From positions 1-9,496 of the forward strand of contig DXZV01000018.1 of the NCBI GenBank assembly GCA_019419485.1: a stretch of DNA of 9,496 bases, written 5' to 3'. The DNA is from Collinsella sp. (lineage in GTDB: Bacteria > Actinomycetota > Coriobacteriia > Coriobacteriales > Coriobacteriaceae). The translations under genes were made by a program, and so were the position numbers. The notes beneath the pieces are model-generated. The model was not told where the DNA came from and did not search any database. It worked only from the letters and a program-made list of their open reading frames with translations. Below are positions 6,640-9,496 of the stretch, piece by piece (the stretch's first letter is position 1; every line of letters starts with the position of its first letter).

Positions 6640-6678
6640 ACGCACTGTGACAATAATGAAAGTCGGAAGGATTCGGTC

Positions 6679-7827
6679 GTGTCGGAAAATAGGGATTACT
6701 ACGAGGTGCTTGGCGTCGACAAGGATGCCGACGCGCGGACGATTAAGCGCGCGTTTCTAAAGAAGGCCCGTACCGTACACCCGGACGTTTCGGACGACCC
6801 CGAGGCCGAGGCCAAGTTCAAAGAGCTCAACGAGGCATATTCCGTTCTTTCCGATGAGCAGAAGCGTGCTAACTACGACCGTTACGGCATTGCCGACGGC
6901 CCTGGTGGTTCGGGCTACGTCGACATTAACGATATCTTTGGCGGCATGGGCATGGACGACCTCTTCTCGTCGTTCTTTGGCGGCGGTGCCGGCGGTGGCG
7001 CCCGAAATCGCCGTGAGCGTCGTCGCGGCCGCGACATGGCCATCTCCCTTTCGGTGACGCTCGAGGAGGCGGCACTCGGGTGCAAAAAGACGATCAGCTA
7101 TGACCGCCTTGCTCCCTGTGAGGATTGCAATGGCACCGGTAGGGCCGAGGGCGCGCAGGAAAAGCAGTGCAGCCGCTGCCACGGCACGGGCTATGTCACG
7201 ACGGTCCAGCGTTCGTTCCTGGGCCAGGTTCAGTCCTCTTCGCCTTGTCCCGACTGCCACGGCGAGGGCACGGTCATCGATCATCCCTGCGAGACCTGCG
7301 ACGGTCAGGGCCGCACGCCTTCGCATGAAAAGATCGACATCGATATCCCCGCCGGCGTTTCGACCGGTCGCCAGCTGCGCGTGAGCGGCTTTGGCGAGGC
7401 TGGCCTTCGCGGCGAGCCCTCGGGCGACCTGATCGTCAACGTGCGCGTCGCCGACCACGAGCGTTTTAAGCGCAACGGTGACGACCTGTACCTCGTGAGC
7501 GATATTTCGATTGCGCAGGCAGCGCTCGGCTGCGAGATCGAGGTCGAGGGCATTATGCCCGATGAGGTCGTCAAGGTGACGGTCCCTGCTGGTACACAGT
7601 ACGGCGACACCGTGAGCGTCAATAATTACGGCATGCCGCGCATTGGCGGTGGCGGTTCGCGTGGTCGCCTGATCGTGCAACTGCGCGTGGTCGTTCCCAC
7701 CAATCTTTCCAATAAGCAACACGAGCTGCTCCGTGCTTTTGCCGATGAGATGGGCGATGACGTCGCTTCCGGTAAGAAGTCGGTGACCGACCGTATCAAG
7801 AGTGCCCTCGACGATATCCTCGATTAA
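6679..7827 (+). CDS. dnaJ: Chaperone protein DnaJ (Hsp40), full length
   Basis: DnaJ delivers unfolded proteins to DnaK and stimulates its ATPase in the cytoplasm. The 382-residue protein has the complete type I layout: J domain 6-69 with HPD at 34-36; a glycine-rich region 73-108 with 'DIFGGMGMDDLFSSFFGGG'; a zinc domain with four CxxCxGxG motifs (Cys147/150, 164/167, 190/193, 204/207); CTD I ('IDIPAGVSTGRQLRVSGFGE'); CTD II ('HERFKRNGDDLYLVSDISI'); and the C-terminal dimerisation tail. GTG 6679 is chosen because AAGGA (6667-6671) is 7 bases upstream and the product starts M-S-E-N-R-D-Y-Y-E-V-L-G, as expected; the longer in-frame start at 6613 lacks a site. Placement after hemW and before phoH matches actinobacterial dnaJ2, which is separate from the dnaK-grpE-dnaJ1 cluster. 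Whether another dnaJ exists elsewhere cannot be seen. Confidence 0.96.
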   Translation: MSENRDYYEVLGVDKDADARTIKRAFLKKARTVHPDVSDDPEAEAKFKELNEAYSVLSDEQKRANYDRYGIADGPGGSGYVDINDIFGGMGMDDLFSSFFGGGAGGGARNRRERRRGRDMAISLSVTLEEAALGCKKTISYDRLAPCEDCNGTGRAEGAQEKQCSRCHGTGYVTTVQRSFLGQVQSSSPCPDCHGEGTVIDHPCETCDGQGRTPSHEKIDIDIPAGVSTGRQLRVSGFGEAGLRGEPSGDLIVNVRVADHERFKRNGDDLYLVSDISIAQAALGCEIEVEGIMPDEVVKVTVPAGTQYGDTVSVNNYGMPRIGGGGSRGRLIVQLRVVVPTNLSNKQHELLRAFADEMGDDVASGKKSVTDRIKSALDDILD

Positions 7828-7836
7828 GGAGCCCGC

Positions 7837-9129
7837 GTGCTCGCACCCCATATTTCCGTCGTCAACCTCGGCTGCCGCGTCAACCGGGTTGAGTCTGACC
7901 GTATCACTGCCGATCTTATGCGCCTGGGCTTTGCTATTGTGGATCCCCAGGATGCCGATCTGATCGTCATTAACACCTGTGCCGTTACGGGCGAGGCCGA
8001 GGCCAAGACCCGTAAGGCCGTCCGTCATGCGCTGGCCCATCCTAACGACCCTTACGTGGTCGTAACCGGCTGCGTCGTCAACCTGCATCCCGAGGAGTTG
8101 CTGGAGCTCTCCGATCGCGTGATCGCCGAGCCGTCCAAGATTGACGTCGCCGAGCGCGTCTGCGAGGTACTGGGTGTCGAATCCGATAGCGTTCCCGCCT
8201 GCAGCGATGGCGAGGTGGTCGATGTGCTCGGTCGCTCTCGCCTGGGCGTGAAGATTCAGGACGGCTGCAACCATCGCTGCACCTATTGCATTGTGTGGAA
8301 GGCACGCGGCCCCGAGCGCTCCGTGCCCGTCGAGTCCGTGCTCGAGCAAGTTCGCGAGGCCCAGGAGGCCGGCGTGCCCGAGGTGGTGCTGACCGGTGTG
8401 AACCTGGGTGCCTACGATGGCAAGAGCGCGACCGACGAGCACGTCGAAATCGATGAGCTGCTCGAGGCCATCATGGAGCGCACGTCTATTCCGCATGTGC
8501 GCATTTCCTCGGTCGAGCCCATGGATATCTCTGAGCGCCTGCTTAAGGTTATGGCGCGCTATCCGCAGCGTATCGCCCCGTTTTTGCACCTGCCCGTGCA
8601 GTCCGGCTGCACGGCGACCCTGCATCGCATGGGCCGTCCCTATAGCGCCGAGGCCTTTGAGGACACGGTGCGTATGATTCGCGCCAACTTGCCCCAGGCG
8701 TCCCTTTCTTGCGACGTTATTGTCGGCTTCCCTGGTGAGACGGACGAGGAGTTCGAGGAGTCGCTGGCGCTGTGCCGCCGTGTGGGTTTCTCGCGTATGC
8801 ACGTGTTCCGCTACAGCAAGCGTCCCGGTACCCTTGCTGCCGACATGCTCGACCAGGTTCCGCCCGAGGTTATGGCCGAGCGCAGCCGCCGTATGCGGGC
8901 CGCTGCACAGGAGCTCGCTATTGCCGACGCTCGCCGTCGCGTGGGCACGGTCGAGCGTGCCGTGCTCGAGTATGGCGACAACCTGACGCTCGGCTCGTTC
9001 CATCATGCCCGTCTTGACGATACCTGTGGACTTACAGCCCCGTGCCTGCTCGATGTTGCTATCATCGGAGTCGATGATTCCGGCTTGGTCCATGCACGCA
9101 GGGAGGTTCATGGAAGCCTCGAAGATTAG
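7837..9129 (+). CDS. mtaB: tRNA t6A37 2-methylthiotransferase (MiaB/MtaB family)
   Basis: MtaB is a radical SAM enzyme that converts N6-threonylcarbamoyladenosine at tRNA position 37 to its 2-methylthio form, using two [4Fe-4S] clusters. The 430-residue protein has the N-terminal UPF0004 cluster ligands Cys13 ('NLGCRVNRVESD'), Cys48 ('INTCAVTGEAE') and Cys79 ('VTGCVV'), and the radical SAM triad Cys144-x3-Cys148-x2-Cys151 ('DGCNHRCTYCIV'). Further family signatures are 'EVVLTGVNLGAYDG', 'HLPVQSGC', 'DVIVGFPGET' and 'HVFRYSKRPGT'. The last 60 or so residues occupy the TRAM position but match it weakly. After the triad, WKARG replaces the usual P-x-x-RG. 'LGCRVN' and Thr/Ala-containing 'NTCAVTGEAEAK' favour MtaB over MiaB or RimO. 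GTG 7837 follows TAAGGAG (7825-7831), which includes the dnaJ stop codon, so dnaJ and mtaB are likely coupled. Confidence 0.92.
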   Translation: MLAPHISVVNLGCRVNRVESDRITADLMRLGFAIVDPQDADLIVINTCAVTGEAEAKTRKAVRHALAHPNDPYVVVTGCVVNLHPEELLELSDRVIAEPSKIDVAERVCEVLGVESDSVPACSDGEVVDVLGRSRLGVKIQDGCNHRCTYCIVWKARGPERSVPVESVLEQVREAQEAGVPEVVLTGVNLGAYDGKSATDEHVEIDELLEAIMERTSIPHVRISSVEPMDISERLLKVMARYPQRIAPFLHLPVQSGCTATLHRMGRPYSAEAFEDTVRMIRANLPQASLSCDVIVGFPGETDEEFEESLALCRRVGFSRMHVFRYSKRPGTLAADMLDQVPPEVMAERSRRMRAAAQELAIADARRRVGTVERAVLEYGDNLTLGSFHHARLDDTCGLTAPCLLDVAIIGVDDSGLVHARREVHGSLED

Positions 9130-9496
9130 ACTTACCGTTCCCGAGGGGATTGATCCCTCGCGCGTTTTGGGCGCTGGCGACGGCGTCCTTCGTGCGCTCG
9201 AGAACTTGGTTCGCGCCCATGTGGTTGCCCGTGGCGATAGCATCTCCGTGAGCGGCGACCCGGACGAGGTCGAACTCGTGGCGCGCTTTTTCGAGCACGC
9301 TTTTCGCGAGGCGGCCGCCGGGCGCACGCTGTCTGCCGACGATGTCTCTCGCTGCCTGGCCGTCTTGCGCGACGGTGAGCACGAGGCTACGTCGCTTCGC
9401 GATGACGTGCTGCTTTCGTATCGCGGCCGCGTCATTCGCCCCAAGACGCTCGGGCAAAAGCGCTATGTGGATGCCATCCGCTCGCATACCATCACG
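9110..9496 (+). CDS. phoH: PhoH family ATPase, 3' end missing
   Basis: PhoH-like proteins are P-loop ATPases linked to RNA metabolism, usually encoded just before ybeY. Only 129 N-terminal residues are in the window. They include the family's KH-like N-terminal region and the diagnostic stretch 'RGRVIRPKTLGQKRYVDAIR', which in relatives leads directly into 'HTIVFGIGPAGTGKT'; the window ends at 'HTIT', so the Walker A motif is just outside. The start is uncertain: ATG 9110 has GGAGG at 9102-9106 with only 3 bases of spacing, while the in-frame ATG 9092 has no binding site. I prefer 9110. It overlaps the end of mtaB by 20 bases, implying translational coupling. Confidence 0.9.
   Translation, partial: MEASKIRLTVPEGIDPSRVLGAGDGVLRALENLVRAHVVARGDSISVSGDPDEVELVARFFEHAFREAAAGRTLSADDVSRCLAVLRDGEHEATSLRDDVLLSYRGRVIRPKTLGQKRYVDAIRSHTIT

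Noticed and set aside
6598..6678. Heat-shock operators (CIRCE or HAIR) before dnaJ, also checked at 5436-5493
   Set aside because: Neither the TTAGCACTC-N9-GAGTGCTAA nor the CTTGAGT-N7-ACTCAAG pattern is present, even loosely.
6757..9444. An 895-codon open frame on the minus strand opposite dnaJ, mtaB and phoH
   Set aside because: Long antisense frames are expected opposite GC-rich genes with strong third-position bias. Its translation resembles no family I know, and the plus-strand genes explain the sequence fully.

Overview
The window is a compact, GC-rich, housekeeping stretch in which every gene lies on the plus strand. The order is holA (5' end missing) - rpsT - lepA - dusB - hemW - DnaJ-like membrane protein - dnaJ - mtaB - phoH (3' end missing). 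Strong third-position G/C bias, GTG starts (rpsT, hemW, dnaJ, mtaB) and the hemW - x - dnaJ - ... - phoH order resemble the actinobacterial 'dnaJ2' neighbourhood. A Coriobacteriia genome, perhaps Collinsella, is my best guess; this is inference from sequence style and synteny, not from a search.

Region 1 (1-1320): the clamp-loader delta subunit gene ends at 844. A 133-base gap then carries an extended -10 promoter, a structured leader with a U-run and a duplicated Shine-Dalgarno-like element before rpsT (ribosomal protein S20, GTG start). A strong 14-bp hairpin terminator closes rpsT.

Region 2 (1321-5435): lepA, dusB and hemW are packed with 4- and 2-base gaps and look like one operon of translation and tRNA/haem-related functions. 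lepA has no Shine-Dalgarno and a -10-like box just upstream of the ATG, so its mRNA may be leaderless.

Region 3 (5436-7827): two consecutive zinc-finger J-domain proteins, each with its own putative -10 box and good ribosome binding site. The second is a full-length canonical DnaJ. The first has J domain, G/F region, four-motif zinc finger and the first C-terminal substrate-binding domain, but lacks CTD II and the dimerisation tail; instead it ends in about three hydrophobic segments. It occupies the slot where hrcA normally sits in this neighbourhood, and is the most unusual object in the window.

Region 4 (7837-9496): mtaB (tRNA t6A37 methylthiotransferase) follows dnaJ after 9 bases, and phoH overlaps its end by 20 bases, suggesting a dnaJ-mtaB-phoH operon. 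I see no mobile element, CRISPR array, tRNA or rRNA gene. No intergenic stretch exceeds 300 bases.
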